Shown here: in pieces, positions 27,810 through 36,493 of the stretch
Numbering within the stretch: the first letter of the stretch is position 1
Layout of the letters: each line of letters opens with the position of its first letter
NCBI RefSeq assembly: GCF_024171995.1
Contig: NZ_JAMTCT010000005.1
Location: 1-64,000 of the forward strand
DNA from: Promicromonospora umidemergens
Lineage (GTDB): Bacteria > Actinomycetota > Actinomycetes > Actinomycetales > Cellulomonadaceae
Reading direction: 5' to 3'
DNA length: 64,000 nt
The notes under the pieces: model-generated
What the model was told of the DNA's origin: nothing
Databases searched by the model: none
What the model saw: the letters and a program-made list of their open reading frames with translations, nothing else
Translations under genes and position numbers: made by a program

Positions 27810-29119
27810 CAGTACCGTGCCCCTCGGCCGGGGCCCTCAGCAGTCAGGGGGTGGGGGAGCAGCTCGTCCAGCAGCTCGGAGTAGCGGTGGCCCAGCACCG
27901 CGTCGCTCGCGTGCCCCGCGACCCAGGTGGCGGCGTCGGGCGAGGCGGCGGGCACGACCCCGTCGGACAGCCAGCCGCACCACAGGTCGGCGAGGCCCTC
28001 GACGTCGCCGGGGCGCACGACGGCGCCCGCGCCGTTCGCCGCGACCAGGCTGGCGGCCTCACCGGCGAGGCACGCCGATGCGACGACGCCGGACGCCATG
28101 ACCTCGTACAGCTTGGACGGGACGGTCCATTCGAATGGCTCCCAGTCCCGCAGGGAGACGATCACGCTGTCGGCCCAGGCGTACAGGTCGCGCACCTCGG
28201 TGGACGGCACGGAGGGCTCGACGCGGACCGGCGCGTCCAGCTCGGCCGCCAGGAGCCGCAGCGGCTCCAGCTCGTTGCCGTGTCCGACGATGCGCACGTC
28301 GAGCGCGTAGCCGCGCGCCTGGACCAGTGCCGCGGCGCGTACCGCGACGTCCAGGCCCTGCGACCGGCCGACGGTGCCCGCGTAGACGACACGCAGGGGG
28401 CGACCCGCCAGGGCGACGGGAGCGTTCTCACGGACGGGTGCGAACGCGGTCCCGTTGCGCACCACTGCCACGTTGCGGACGCCACGCGACCGCAGCACCT
28501 CCGCGAACGCGGCGGTGGTGGTGACCACGAGGTCCGCTCGGGCCTGGAGGCGGGTGACGGTGCGGTGCACCGCGCGCGCCGCGAGGTCACGCAGGCCGCG
28601 ACGCAGGTCGCCGCTCCGTCCCCGGCGCAGCAGGATGCCGCTGGGCTGGATCAGGTCCGGCCAGGCGTCGCGCATCTCGACGACGAAGCTGGCCCGGTGC
28701 CAGCGGGCGAGAGCCCAGCCGGCGACGACGCTCGGGATTCCGGGGACCGTCGCGATGACGACGGCCGGCCGGCCCGTAGGGGACCGGACCCCGCGCAGCA
28801 CCGAGCTCACGGCGGCAACCATCTGGTCCACGGCTCGCGAGCCCAGGCCATGGGAGTGCTCGCGGTAGTTCACCCGGATGATTTTTTCCCCGTGGTCCCC
28901 GGAACTGACTGATCCAGGCAGGTGGTCAGGTGAAAGGTGGGTGATCTTTCCCGAAGGGTAGTGCGGCGGAGGTGTGAGAACGGTGAGGGGATATCCGGCT
29001 GGGACCAGGTGGCCGGCCAGTGCTCCCCAGCGCCGCTGGGGTGCCCCCGACTCGGGCGCATAATGGTGTGTAACCAGGAGAATCGTGCGGTTCTGCGAGT
29101 TCTTTGCGCGAGCGATCAC
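27809..29119 (-). CDS. family-4 glycosyltransferase (WbuB-like)
   Basis: 436 aa. N-terminal HHYAPESGAPQRRWGALAGHL is the typical start of WbuB/WcaI-type GT4 enzymes; EMRDAWPDLI and NGTAFAPV follow, then VYAGTVGRSQGLDVAVRA and the donor loop WTVPSKLYEVMASGVVASA. GTG 29119 is chosen because GAGGAGG sits six bases upstream in the mRNA and the conserved LLVTHHYAPE then begins at residue ~15; the frame is open to 29332 without supporting signals. It appears to be the first gene of the minus-strand operon running to 17838 and is divergent from the LCP gene at 29241, so the 29120-29240 gap carries both promoters. Confidence 0.87.
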   Translation of the reverse strand: MIARAKNSQNRTILLVTHHYAPESGAPQRRWGALAGHLVPAGYPLTVLTPPPHYPSGKITHLSPDHLPGSVSSGDHGEKIIRVNYREHSHGLGSRAVDQMVAAVSSVLRGVRSPTGRPAVVIATVPGIPSVVAGWALARWHRASFVVEMRDAWPDLIQPSGILLRRGRSGDLRRGLRDLAARAVHRTVTRLQARADLVVTTTAAFAEVLRSRGVRNVAVVRNGTAFAPVRENAPVALAGRPLRVVYAGTVGRSQGLDVAVRAAALVQARGYALDVRIVGHGNELEPLRLLAAELDAPVRVEPSVPSTEVRDLYAWADSVIVSLRDWEPFEWTVPSKLYEVMASGVVASACLAGEAASLVAANGAGAVVRPGDVEGLADLWCGWLSDGVVPAASPDAATWVAGHASDAVLGHRYSELLDELLPHPLTAEGPGRGARY

Positions 29120-29240
29120 GGCGACCCTCCTCTCTGTCCGACTTCCCGCCAGGGCGCACGGATTTCGCCCCTGAGGGCGCGTTCCGGTTGCGGTGCAGGC
29201 ACAAGGGTAGTAGCCCAAAACAACACTAGGATCACGAGCT

Positions 29241-30311
29241 ATGGCCGCACCTGATCGAAAGAACGATCTTCTCGCCGTACCCAACCCTGTCGACGGAGAC
29301 GTGCGCCACGCGCGCCGCCGGCGCCGGAGCAAGGGATTCGTCGCCGGACTCGTCGCCGGGGCGCTCCTGCTCGTCGGCGGTGGAGGGGCCGCGGCCTACT
29401 TCGGCTACCGCATGTCGCTCGACGACAACATGGAGCGGATCGACCCGTTCGCAGAGATCGACCCCTCGACCCGCCCCAGCGCGGAACCGGTGGAGGGACC
29501 GACCGCACCGGTGAACATCCTGGTGCTCGGCTCGGACAGCCGGATCTCGGCCGGCGACCCGAACGCCTGGGAGGCCGGCGCGCAGCGCACCGACGCGATC
29601 ATGCTGGTGCACCTGTCCGCCGACCGGGAGTCGGCGGCGGCGATCTCGATCCCTCGTGACTCCTGGGTACCGATCCCGGGCCATGGCGAGGCGAAGATCA
29701 ACGCGGCGTTCTCCTACGGCGGCCCGCCCCTGATGATCCAGACGGTCGAGGATCTGACGGGCGTGCGCATCGACCACTTCGCGGTGACCGACTTCGAGTC
29801 GTTCAAGGCCCTGACGGACTCCCTGGACGGGGTCGAGATCACGGTGCCCGACGGCGACGGTGGTTCGGAGCGGCTGGCGATGACCGGTGAGGAGGCGCTG
29901 GCCTTCACGCGGGAGCGCTACGCCCTGTCCAACGGTGACTTCGGCCGGGTGCAGCGGCAGCAGGCCTGGATGCGGGCCATCGTGGCGAAGGCCAAGAACA
30001 GCATGAGCGAACCCCTGAAGATGGCCAGCTTCCTCGAGGCCATCACCAGTTCGGTAGCTGTCGACCAGGACCTCACGCTCGACCGGATCCAGGAGCTCTT
30101 CACGGGCGCCGAGAAGATCTCGACGAACGACATCTCGTTCATGACGGCGCCGTACTCGGGTACGGGACGCAGCGCCGACGGCCAGTCGATCGTCGTGCTC
30201 GACCGCGCGACGTTCGACCCGCTCATGAAGGCGGTGGCGAAGGACGAGGTGCCGGACTTCCTGGCCGCCAACTCGGACGCCATGGACGTGCTGCCGGCGG
30301 TCGTGCAGTAG
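29241..30311 (+). CDS. LCP family glycan ligase (LytR-CpsA-Psr)
   Basis: 356 aa. Basic cytoplasmic tail RRRRRSKGF, one membrane helix (about 31-55), then an extracellular LCP domain: VNILVLGSDSR, RTDAIMLVHLSADR, SIPRDSWV and GHGEAKINAAFSYGG, ending with the arginine-rich active-site strand FTRERYALSNGDFGRVQRQQ. LCP proteins move lipid-linked polymers onto peptidoglycan or galactan. It stands next to the exporter operon and is the likely attachment enzyme for the island glycan. TAGGAT at 29227-29232 is eight bases before the ATG. The N-terminal half matches the remnant at 3819. Confidence 0.92.
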   Translation: MAAPDRKNDLLAVPNPVDGDVRHARRRRRSKGFVAGLVAGALLLVGGGGAAAYFGYRMSLDDNMERIDPFAEIDPSTRPSAEPVEGPTAPVNILVLGSDSRISAGDPNAWEAGAQRTDAIMLVHLSADRESAAAISIPRDSWVPIPGHGEAKINAAFSYGGPPLMIQTVEDLTGVRIDHFAVTDFESFKALTDSLDGVEITVPDGDGGSERLAMTGEEALAFTRERYALSNGDFGRVQRQQAWMRAIVAKAKNSMSEPLKMASFLEAITSSVAVDQDLTLDRIQELFTGAEKISTNDISFMTAPYSGTGRSADGQSIVVLDRATFDPLMKAVAKDEVPDFLAANSDAMDVLPAVVQ

Positions 30312-30365
30312 GTCGCTCAGGCGCCGGCCGGTCCCGCAGCCCTCTGGGCCGCGGGACCGGTGTCG

Positions 30366-32153
30366 TCAGAGTCCCAGCGCCGCGCGGAGGTCGGACCGGA
30401 CCTTGGCCAGGCGGCCCCGCGCGGCGACCCGAGCCGCGGACAGGGAGCCGGCGGAGGCTCCCGGGTCGACCGGCGAGACCACCTCGATGTAGCACTTGAT
30501 CTTCGGCTCGGTGCCGCTGGGCCGCACGATCACGCGGGTGTCGTCGGCGGTCAGCAGCACCACGCCGTCGGTCGGGGGCAGGCCGTCCAGGCCCTCGGCG
30601 AGGTCACGCACCGAGCTGACGGGCGAGCCGGCCAGGATCGTCGGCGGCGACCTGCGCAGCGACGCCATGGTCGATTCGATCTCGGCGAGATCCTCGAACC
30701 GTGCCGACACCTGGCCGGTGACGTGCAGACCGCAGGCGCGGGCGACGTCGTCGAGCCGGTCCAGGAGGGTGCGGCCGTCGGCGGCCAGCCGGTTGGCCAG
30801 CTGCGCGACGGCGACCGCTGCCGACAGCCCGTCCTTGTCCCGTACGTGCTCGGGGTCCACGCAGTAGCCGAGGGCCTCCTCGTACCCGAACACGAGGTCA
30901 GGGGTGCGCGAGATCCACTTGAACCCGGTCAGCGTGGTGGCGTGCTCCAGCCCGTGCCGTGCCGCGATCGCGGCCAGCGCGCGCGACGACACGATCGAGC
31001 AGGCCAGCGTGCCACCCGTGCCGGCGCGCGCGGCCCGTTCGGCCGCGTCCCAGCCGAGCAGCATGCCGACCTCGTCGCCGTGCAGCATGCGCCAACCCTG
31101 CGAGGCCGCGGTCTCCGCGCCCTGGTACGTGCCGTACTGCGGGTCCAGGACGGCGACGGCGCACCGGTCGGCGTCGGGGTCGTTCGCGATGACGAGGTCC
31201 GCATGGGCGTCCTGAGCCAGCGCAAGGGCCATGTCGATCGCCCCCGGCTCCTCGGGGTTGGGGAACGCGACGGTGGGGAAGTCCGGGTCGGGCTCGGCCT
31301 GCTCCTTCACGGGTACGACGTCGGTGAAGCCGGCCTCTGCCAGCACGCGCGCGACGGCGGCGCCGCCCACGCCGTGCAGCGACGTCGTCACGATGCGGAG
31401 CTTGGTGCGCGGCTCGCCGTCGTGCAGGGTGGCCACGGCGGCGTGGTAGGCGTCGGTGACCTCCGGGCCGAGCACGGTCCAGCCGGACTCGGCGCGCGGC
31501 ACGCCCTTGGCGGCGCGTACGAGGGCGATCTCGCCGGCGATCAGGGCGTCGGACGGCGGGACGATCTGTGCGCCCTGCCCCGCGTCGGTGACGACCCGCC
31601 CGCCCAGGTACACCTTGTAGCCGTTGTCGGCTGCGGGGTTGTGGCTCGCGGTGACCATGACGCCGGCGTCGGCCGACAGGTGGCGCACCGCGAAGGCGAG
31701 CACAGGAGTGGGACCCGGCGCGGGCATGAGCTGGACCTCGGCCCCTGCGGCGACGAGCACGGCGGCCGTGTCGCGGGCGAATGCGGCCGAGCGGTGCCGT
31801 GCGTCGAACCCGACCACGACACGCGGAGCCTTGCCTGCGGTCTCCGCCTTCAGGAAGGCGGCCAGCCCGGCGGCGGCCGCGATCACCACGGCGCGGTTCA
31901 TCCGGTTCGGCCCGGCGGCCATGGCGCCGCGCAGCCCCGCCGTGCCGAACTGCAACGTGCCGGAGAACCGGTCGACGAGCTCGGCGACGGCGGGCGCCCG
32001 GATGCCGCTGCCGGTCGTCCTGGCGATCAGCGAGCGCAGCTCTTCGACGTCGGCCGCGTCGACGTCGGCGGCCATCCAGGCCTCGGCGCGCGCGATGATG
32101 TCGGGTGCGGCGAGCGCCTCGGCGGTGGTCGGCTGGTTGGGGGACATGGCCAT
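30366..32153 (-). CDS. pmmB: phosphomannomutase/phosphoglucomutase (phosphohexomutase, PmmB type)
   Basis: 595 aa alpha-D-phosphohexomutase interconverting hexose 1- and 6-phosphates, feeding glucose-1-phosphate or mannose-1-phosphate to nucleotide-sugar synthesis. Domain landmarks: LQFGTAGLRGAMAAGPNRMN at the N-terminus, the phosphoserine loop VMVTASHNPAADNGYKVY, the Mg site ANDPDADRCAVAV, FKWISRTPDLVFGYEEALGY, and RPSGTEPKIKCYIE at the C-terminus. This is the long bacterial type (PGM2-like). ATG 32153 overlaps the stop of punA (TGATG); ATG 32147 is an alternative. Same order as Rv3308-Rv3307. Confidence 0.92.
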   Translation of the reverse strand: MAMSPNQPTTAEALAAPDIIARAEAWMAADVDAADVEELRSLIARTTGSGIRAPAVAELVDRFSGTLQFGTAGLRGAMAAGPNRMNRAVVIAAAAGLAAFLKAETAGKAPRVVVGFDARHRSAAFARDTAAVLVAAGAEVQLMPAPGPTPVLAFAVRHLSADAGVMVTASHNPAADNGYKVYLGGRVVTDAGQGAQIVPPSDALIAGEIALVRAAKGVPRAESGWTVLGPEVTDAYHAAVATLHDGEPRTKLRIVTTSLHGVGGAAVARVLAEAGFTDVVPVKEQAEPDPDFPTVAFPNPEEPGAIDMALALAQDAHADLVIANDPDADRCAVAVLDPQYGTYQGAETAASQGWRMLHGDEVGMLLGWDAAERAARAGTGGTLACSIVSSRALAAIAARHGLEHATTLTGFKWISRTPDLVFGYEEALGYCVDPEHVRDKDGLSAAVAVAQLANRLAADGRTLLDRLDDVARACGLHVTGQVSARFEDLAEIESTMASLRRSPPTILAGSPVSSVRDLAEGLDGLPPTDGVVLLTADDTRVIVRPSGTEPKIKCYIEVVSPVDPGASAGSLSAARVAARGRLAKVRSDLRAALGL

Positions 32154-32992
32154 CAGATCTGCTTGATCACTCGGGCGAGCAGGTCGCTGATCCGGGGCCC
32201 GGCCTCCCGGCCCGCCTCCAGCACCTCGTCATGGGACAGCGGGTGGGGGCTGATCCCGGCGGCCAGGTTGGTGGCGAGCGAGATGCCGAGGACGTCCATG
32301 CGGCAGTGGCGGGCGGCGATGGCCTCCAGCGCCGTCGACATGCCGACCAGGTCGGCGCCCATCAGGGAGGCCATCTTGACCTCGGCCGGCGTCTCGTACT
32401 GGGGTCCGTGGAACTGCGCGTACACGCCCTCGGGCAGGTCCGGGTCCACGCTGCGCGCGACGTCGCGCAGGCGCGGCGTGTACACGTCGGTCATGTCGGC
32501 GAACTTGGCGCCCTCGAGCGGCGTCTGCCCCGTGAGGTTCAGGTGGTCCTTGATGAGGACGGGCTGGCCGGGCCGCCAGCCGATGTGCACGCTGCCGCAG
32601 CCGTTCGTGAGGATCACGGTCTCGCAGCCCGCGGCCGCGGCGGTGCGGATGCCGTGCACGACCCGTCGGGGCCCGAGGCCCTCGTAGAGGTGCGTGCGCG
32701 AGCCGAGGACCAGCGCGTGCCGTACCGCGCCGTCGGGCCGCTCGAAGCGGATCGAACGCGTGGTGGCCAGGTGGCCCTTGACCGCAGGCCCCCGGAAGCC
32801 GGGGATCTCGGCGGTGGGGATCTCCGCGACGACGTCGCCGATCAGCTCGGCCGCACCGCCCCAGCCGGAGCCGAGGACGAGTGCGACGTCGTGCCCCGGC
32901 ACCCCCGTCTTGGCCGCGATGTACTCCGCGGCCGCGGCAGCGACGTCGAACGGGTCGGTCGTCGGGTCGTCAAGATCTGGCTCCGTGCTCAT
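32153..32992 (-). CDS. punA: purine nucleoside phosphorylase
   Basis: 279 aa trimeric-type phosphorylase releasing purine bases and ribose-1-phosphate. Motifs: VALVLGSGWGG (phosphate site), VLGSRTHLYEGLG, the ILTNGCGSVHIGWRPGQPVLIKDHLN segment read in two blocks, YAQFHGPQYETPAEVKM, and GMSTALEAIAARHC. TAACCT sits six bases before the ATG, so the message is probably leaderless. It is divergent from lpdA and overlaps pmmB, the arrangement seen in M. tuberculosis (deoD-pmmB). Confidence 0.93.
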   Translation of the reverse strand: MSTEPDLDDPTTDPFDVAAAAAEYIAAKTGVPGHDVALVLGSGWGGAAELIGDVVAEIPTAEIPGFRGPAVKGHLATTRSIRFERPDGAVRHALVLGSRTHLYEGLGPRRVVHGIRTAAAAGCETVILTNGCGSVHIGWRPGQPVLIKDHLNLTGQTPLEGAKFADMTDVYTPRLRDVARSVDPDLPEGVYAQFHGPQYETPAEVKMASLMGADLVGMSTALEAIAARHCRMDVLGISLATNLAAGISPHPLSHDEVLEAGREAGPRISDLLARVIKQI

Positions 32993-33080
32993 GGTCCGAG
33001 GTTAACGCCACTTTCCCCCTGGCACGCGTCCACGAGCTGACGGCATCCTCGATACTCGCGGACGATGCGAGAATGGGGCC

Positions 33081-34631
33081 GTGACTTCCCTCGATCCCAT
33101 AGCTGTCCCGCCCCACGTCGTCGTCGTGGGAGGTGGGCCCGGTGGCTACGAGGCGGCGCTCGTCGCGCGCAGCCACGGCGCGCAGGTCACCGTGGTGGAA
33201 CAGCAGGGCATGGGTGGTGCGGCGGTCCTGACCGACGTCGTCCCCTCCAAGACCCTCATCGCCACCGCCGAGTGGATGACCATCGCCGACCGCGCCCCGG
33301 AGCTCGGCATCCGCATGCCGAGCGACGTCGTGGACCCGCTGTCCGACGTCGACGTCTCGCTGGCGACCGGCGGCATCCCCGTGGTGTCCGCCTACGCGGC
33401 CCCGGCGCTGGGCGGCGCGGGCGTGCAGGCGGCGGCGTCGGCTGCCGGTACGGCGGAGGAGAAGCGCAAGCACTTCGTCGACCTGCAGGCCGTCAACAAG
33501 CGGGTGCTCGCCCTCGCGCGGGCGCAGAGCGCCGACATCCGCGGCCGCCTGGAGCGCGAGGGCATCCGGATCATCGCGGGCAAGGGGCGGCTGGACGGGC
33601 CGGCACACGTGGTGGCCGAGCTGGCCGACGGCACGAGCGAGGTGCTGGAGGCGGAGTCGATCCTCCTCGCGCTCGGCGCCACCCCGCGCACCCTGCCCAC
33701 CGCGGTGCCCGACGGCGAGCGGATCCTCACCTGGACGCAGATGTACAACCTGCGTGAGCTGCCCGAGCGGCTGATCGTGGTCGGCTCCGGTGTCACCGGT
33801 GCCGAGTTCGCGGGCGCGTACAACGCGCTCGGGTCGGACGTGGTGCTCGTCTCCAGCCGGGACCGCGTGCTGCCCGGTGAGGACGAGGACGCCGCCGAGC
33901 TGCTCGAGGGCGTGTTCCGCTCCCGTGGCATGACCGTGCTGTCCCGCTCGCGTGCGGCGTCGGCGGTGCGTACCGACGACGGCGTCGAGGTGACGCTGTC
34001 CGACGGGCGCGTGGTGCACGGCTCGCACGTCCTGGTCGCGGTCGGCGGGGTGCCCGCGACGTCCGGGCTGGGGCTCGAGGAGGCGGGGGTGCGGCTGTCG
34101 GAGACGGGGCACATCGTCGTCGACCGGGTCTCGCGCACCTCGGTTCGCGGCATCTACGCGTCCGGCGACTGCACCGGTGTGCTCCCGCTCGCGTCCGTGG
34201 CTGCCATGCAGGGCCGCATCGCCGTGGCGCACGCCCTCGGTGACACCGTGCAGCCGCTCGCGCTCCGCACCGTCGCCTCCAACATCTTCACCGCGCCCGA
34301 GATCGCTACCGTCGGCTACAGCGAGGAGAAGCTGCGCGCGCAGAGCTCTCGCTACATCACGACGACGCTGCCGCTCGCCCGGAACCCGCGCGCCAAGATG
34401 CTGGGCGTCAAGGACGGGTTCGTGAAGCTCTTCGCGCACCCGGAGGCCGGGGTGGTGCTCGGCGGCGTGGTCGTGGCACCGCGTGCGTCCGAGCTGATCT
34501 TCCCGATCACGCTCGCTGTGCAGCACCGGCTCACGGTGGAGGACGTCGCCTCCGCGTTCACGATCTACCCGTCACTGTCGGGCTCGATCGCCGAGGGCGC
34601 GCGAGTGCTGGACGCGCGCGTGGGGAAGTAG
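33081..34631 (+). CDS. lpdA: NAD(P)H quinone reductase of the LpdA type (flavoprotein disulfide reductase lacking the cysteine pair)
   Basis: 516 aa. FAD loop VVVVGGGPGGYEAAL at residues 13-27, NAD loop IVVGSGVTGAEFAGAY, and GIYASGDCTGVLPLAS near the C-terminal FAD site. In dihydrolipoamide dehydrogenases the first loop is followed by G-G-T-C-x4-C; here it reads GMGGAAVLTDVVPSK, so both cysteines are absent. That is the known state of mycobacterial LpdA (Rv3303c), which reduces quinones rather than disulfides. GAGAAT lies six bases before GTG 33081, suggesting a leaderless start. It is convergent with the 34815 gene across a tandem repeat. Confidence 0.9.
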   Translation: MTSLDPIAVPPHVVVVGGGPGGYEAALVARSHGAQVTVVEQQGMGGAAVLTDVVPSKTLIATAEWMTIADRAPELGIRMPSDVVDPLSDVDVSLATGGIPVVSAYAAPALGGAGVQAAASAAGTAEEKRKHFVDLQAVNKRVLALARAQSADIRGRLEREGIRIIAGKGRLDGPAHVVAELADGTSEVLEAESILLALGATPRTLPTAVPDGERILTWTQMYNLRELPERLIVVGSGVTGAEFAGAYNALGSDVVLVSSRDRVLPGEDEDAAELLEGVFRSRGMTVLSRSRAASAVRTDDGVEVTLSDGRVVHGSHVLVAVGGVPATSGLGLEEAGVRLSETGHIVVDRVSRTSVRGIYASGDCTGVLPLASVAAMQGRIAVAHALGDTVQPLALRTVASNIFTAPEIATVGYSEEKLRAQSSRYITTTLPLARNPRAKMLGVKDGFVKLFAHPEAGVVLGGVVVAPRASELIFPITLAVQHRLTVEDVASAFTIYPSLSGSIAEGARVLDARVGK

Positions 34632-34819
34632 GGCTCAGGCTCTGCTTGTTCGTCGCCTGAGCCTGCGGTTCCGCTCCGGGCGAGTGCCTCGTTCCTCGGC
34701 CCTCGTTCTGGGCTGTACCTCGGGCTCAGGCTCTGCCTGTTTCGCCTGAGCCTGCGGTTCCGCTCCGGGCGAGTGCCTCGTTCCTCGGCCCTCGCCCTGC
34801 GCTGCGCCTCCGGCTCAGG
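34631..34819. repeat. two ~91-bp tandem repeats with internal hairpins (duplicated terminator-like element)
   Basis: Copy 1 starts at 34631 and copy 2 at 34722; they share nearly all of about 75 positions. Each begins with a hairpin of GGCTCAGGC and GCCTGAGCC (34632/34655 and 34723/34744). A third partial GGCTCAGGC at about 34811 runs into the end of the 34815 gene. The array fills the gap between convergent genes and probably ends transcription from both sides. Confidence 0.8.
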
Positions 34820-35279
34820 CGACGCTTGCGTCCAGGACGATCTGGCCGCCCTCGACCTTCGCGCTCGAGACCGTGATGCCCGGGACCTTCGCCTCCAGCA
34901 GCCGCTCGACGTCGACGGCGATCCGCGCGTCCGGCTGCACGTCGACGACGCCCGGCGGCAGTCCCTGCTTGGCGACCTCCTGCTCGATGGGCGCGGCGGC
35001 GAGGCTGAGCAGCCGGTGGGCCGGCAGGCCCGCGGCGTTCACCTCGACCGTGAGCGTCGCGACGCCCCGCTCGAAGGCGGCCAGCTTCACGTCGGCCCGC
35101 ACGATCGGCGCGATCTTCACGGCCAGCTTGAGCGGGCCGGGCAGGGTCTCGAGGCGGCGCAGGTCCGCGACCACGCGGATCACGTCCCCGTCGCCGACGA
35201 CGGACGTGATGACGGGCGGGGCCTGCTTGGCGATCCGCGCCAGGCCGAGCACCTCTTCGGGAGCGATCCGGATATGCAC
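34815..35279 (-). CDS. conserved hypothetical protein, paralogue of 35899
   Basis: 154 aa, no signal peptide or membrane segment. It shares the plan of the 35899 protein: RIAPEEVLGLAR at the start, VADLRRLETLPGPLKLAVKIAPIV, NAAGLPAHRLLSLAAAPI, and a C-terminal IAVDVERLLEAKVPG...VEGGQIVLD. The alternation of short strands suggests a beta-rich fold. I do not recognise the family. TAGGGT six bases before GTG 35279 points to a leaderless message. Confidence 0.6.
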   Translation of the reverse strand: MHIRIAPEEVLGLARIAKQAPPVITSVVGDGDVIRVVADLRRLETLPGPLKLAVKIAPIVRADVKLAAFERGVATLTVEVNAAGLPAHRLLSLAAAPIEQEVAKQGLPPGVVDVQPDARIAVDVERLLEAKVPGITVSSAKVEGGQIVLDASVA

Positions 35280-35288
35280 GAATCGACC

Positions 35289-35789
35289 CTAACCCAGCAA
35301 GGTGAGCAAGCGGGGTAGTGCCTCGCCGAACGCCGGCAGCAGAGTCAGCGAGCCCAGGTCGCCGAGCCCTGCCCAGCGCACCTCCAGGCTCTCCGGGTCG
35401 GCGGCGCGCGGCTCGACGCGGTATCCCGGCGCGACGTCGGCCACCACTGTCGTGTAGGTCCATGCAGGGTGCTCCAGCACGTGCGTGCCCACGACGTGCA
35501 CGGCGGCCGGGTCGATCGCGGCCTCTTCTGCGGCTTCGCGCAGCGCACCGGCGGCCGGCTTCTCGTCCGGTGCGAGTGCGCCGCCAGGGATGCCCCAGGT
35601 GCCGCCCATGTGCGACCACAGGGCGCGGTGCTGGAGCACCAGGTGCGAGGGTGTCCCGTCGAGGTCCCGGCGGACGAGGAGCAGCCCGGCAGCTCCGAAC
35701 AGCCCCCAGTGCCGGTGGTCCCCGCACGTCACCCAGCCGTCGCCGCCGTGCCGGTGCAGGTCGGTCGGGGGCACTGTCGCGTTCGGCAC
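35289..35789 (-). CDS. Nudix hydrolase
   Basis: 166 aa. The Nudix box occupies about residues 70-92 as GGALAPDEKPAAGALREAAEEA, with the Glu of R-E-x2-E-E in place and the final Gly replaced by Ala. It is preceded by TWGIPGG as in MutT-like enzymes. These hydrolyse nucleoside diphosphates linked to another moiety; the substrate cannot be predicted. The N-terminal WGLFGAAGLLLV is the first strand of the fold. CAGACT lies six bases before GTG 35789, consistent with leaderless initiation. It lies between the two paralogous unknowns on the same strand. Confidence 0.85.
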   Translation of the reverse strand: MPNATVPPTDLHRHGGDGWVTCGDHRHWGLFGAAGLLLVRRDLDGTPSHLVLQHRALWSHMGGTWGIPGGALAPDEKPAAGALREAAEEAAIDPAAVHVVGTHVLEHPAWTYTTVVADVAPGYRVEPRAADPESLEVRWAGLGDLGSLTLLPAFGEALPRLLTLLG

Positions 35790-35842
35790 GGCGTCAGTCT
35801 GTCAGGTCTTGGCCTGCGATGTGGAGGGCGACCATGCGACTG

Positions 35843-35884
35843 TGTCCCGCCTCCGACCCGTCGTGGCGGGTCGGAGGCGGGACA
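35843..35884 (-). terminator. perfect 18-bp stem-loop between the 35899 gene and the Nudix gene
   Basis: Bases 35843-35860 and 35867-35884 are exact reverse complements with a six-base loop. It lies 14 bases past the stop of the minus-strand 35899 gene and upstream of the Nudix promoter. No U tract follows in that direction, so it may terminate with Rho or act as a 3' stabiliser. Confidence 0.6.
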
Positions 35885-35898
35885 GCACGGTGGCCCGC

Positions 35899-36369
35899 TC
35901 AGGCGTCCTTGGCGACACCTTCGACGATGACCTTGCCGCCCTCGAACCGGAAACCCGTCACCTCGGTGAACGTATCGCGCATCAGGGCCAGCACGTCGAG
36001 CGAGACCGTGCCGTCCTTGCGGAGCTGCACGGCGTGCTCGGGCAGCCCGTTCTTGCGCACCATCTTCGCGATGGTCCCGGAAGCGAGCGGGAGCAGCTTC
36101 GTGGCGGGCAGGCCGGCGGCGTCGGCTTCGACCTGGAGCACCGCGATGTTCTGCCAGAAGGAGGTGATCCGCGCAGTCGCGTGCATGACCGGGACGGCCT
36201 TGGCCGCGATCTTGACGGGAAGCGGGGCATAGGTCAGGCGGCGCAGGTCCGCTGTCACGGAGATAGCGCCGTCGTCGCAGGTCAGATCACTGACGAACGA
36301 CGGAAGGGACTTACGGGGACGGACGAGGGCGATGGCCTCTTCGGGGCTCAGTACTACGACGTGTGTCAC
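35899..36369 (-). CDS. conserved hypothetical protein, paralogue of 34815
   Basis: 156 aa, cytosolic by appearance. Shared blocks with the 34815 protein include LSPEEAIALVR, VTADLRRLTYAPLPVKIAAKAVPVM, DAAGLPATKLLPLASGTI and a C-terminal FEGGKVIVEG. The family is not recognised. TAAGTT lies seven bases before GTG 36369, suggesting a leaderless start. Upstream, TTTCACC and ATTCACC (36442 and 36463) form a 21-base-spaced direct repeat similar to the PHO-box-like sites elsewhere in the window. Confidence 0.6.
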   Translation of the reverse strand: MTHVVVLSPEEAIALVRPRKSLPSFVSDLTCDDGAISVTADLRRLTYAPLPVKIAAKAVPVMHATARITSFWQNIAVLQVEADAAGLPATKLLPLASGTIAKMVRKNGLPEHAVQLRKDGTVSLDVLALMRDTFTEVTGFRFEGGKVIVEGVAKDA

Positions 36370-36493
36370 GTTGCAGAACTTAGCGGATCAAAGACAACCT
36401 TCGATGACCGTTCCATCCGCTATCCGCACCTATTGGGCGCTTTTCACCCGTGTCGCTCTGGAATTCACCCGCTGGAAGCGGTCCGGTTCCGGA

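Noticed and set aside
30360-32687. 775-codon plus-strand frame opposite pmmB and punA
   Set aside because: Antisense shadow: composition is His/Arg/Gly-rich without domains, while pmmB and punA are well supported.
33081-34631. Dihydrolipoamide dehydrogenase of the pyruvate dehydrogenase complex
   Set aside because: The redox cysteine pair is missing, as in LpdA quinone reductases.
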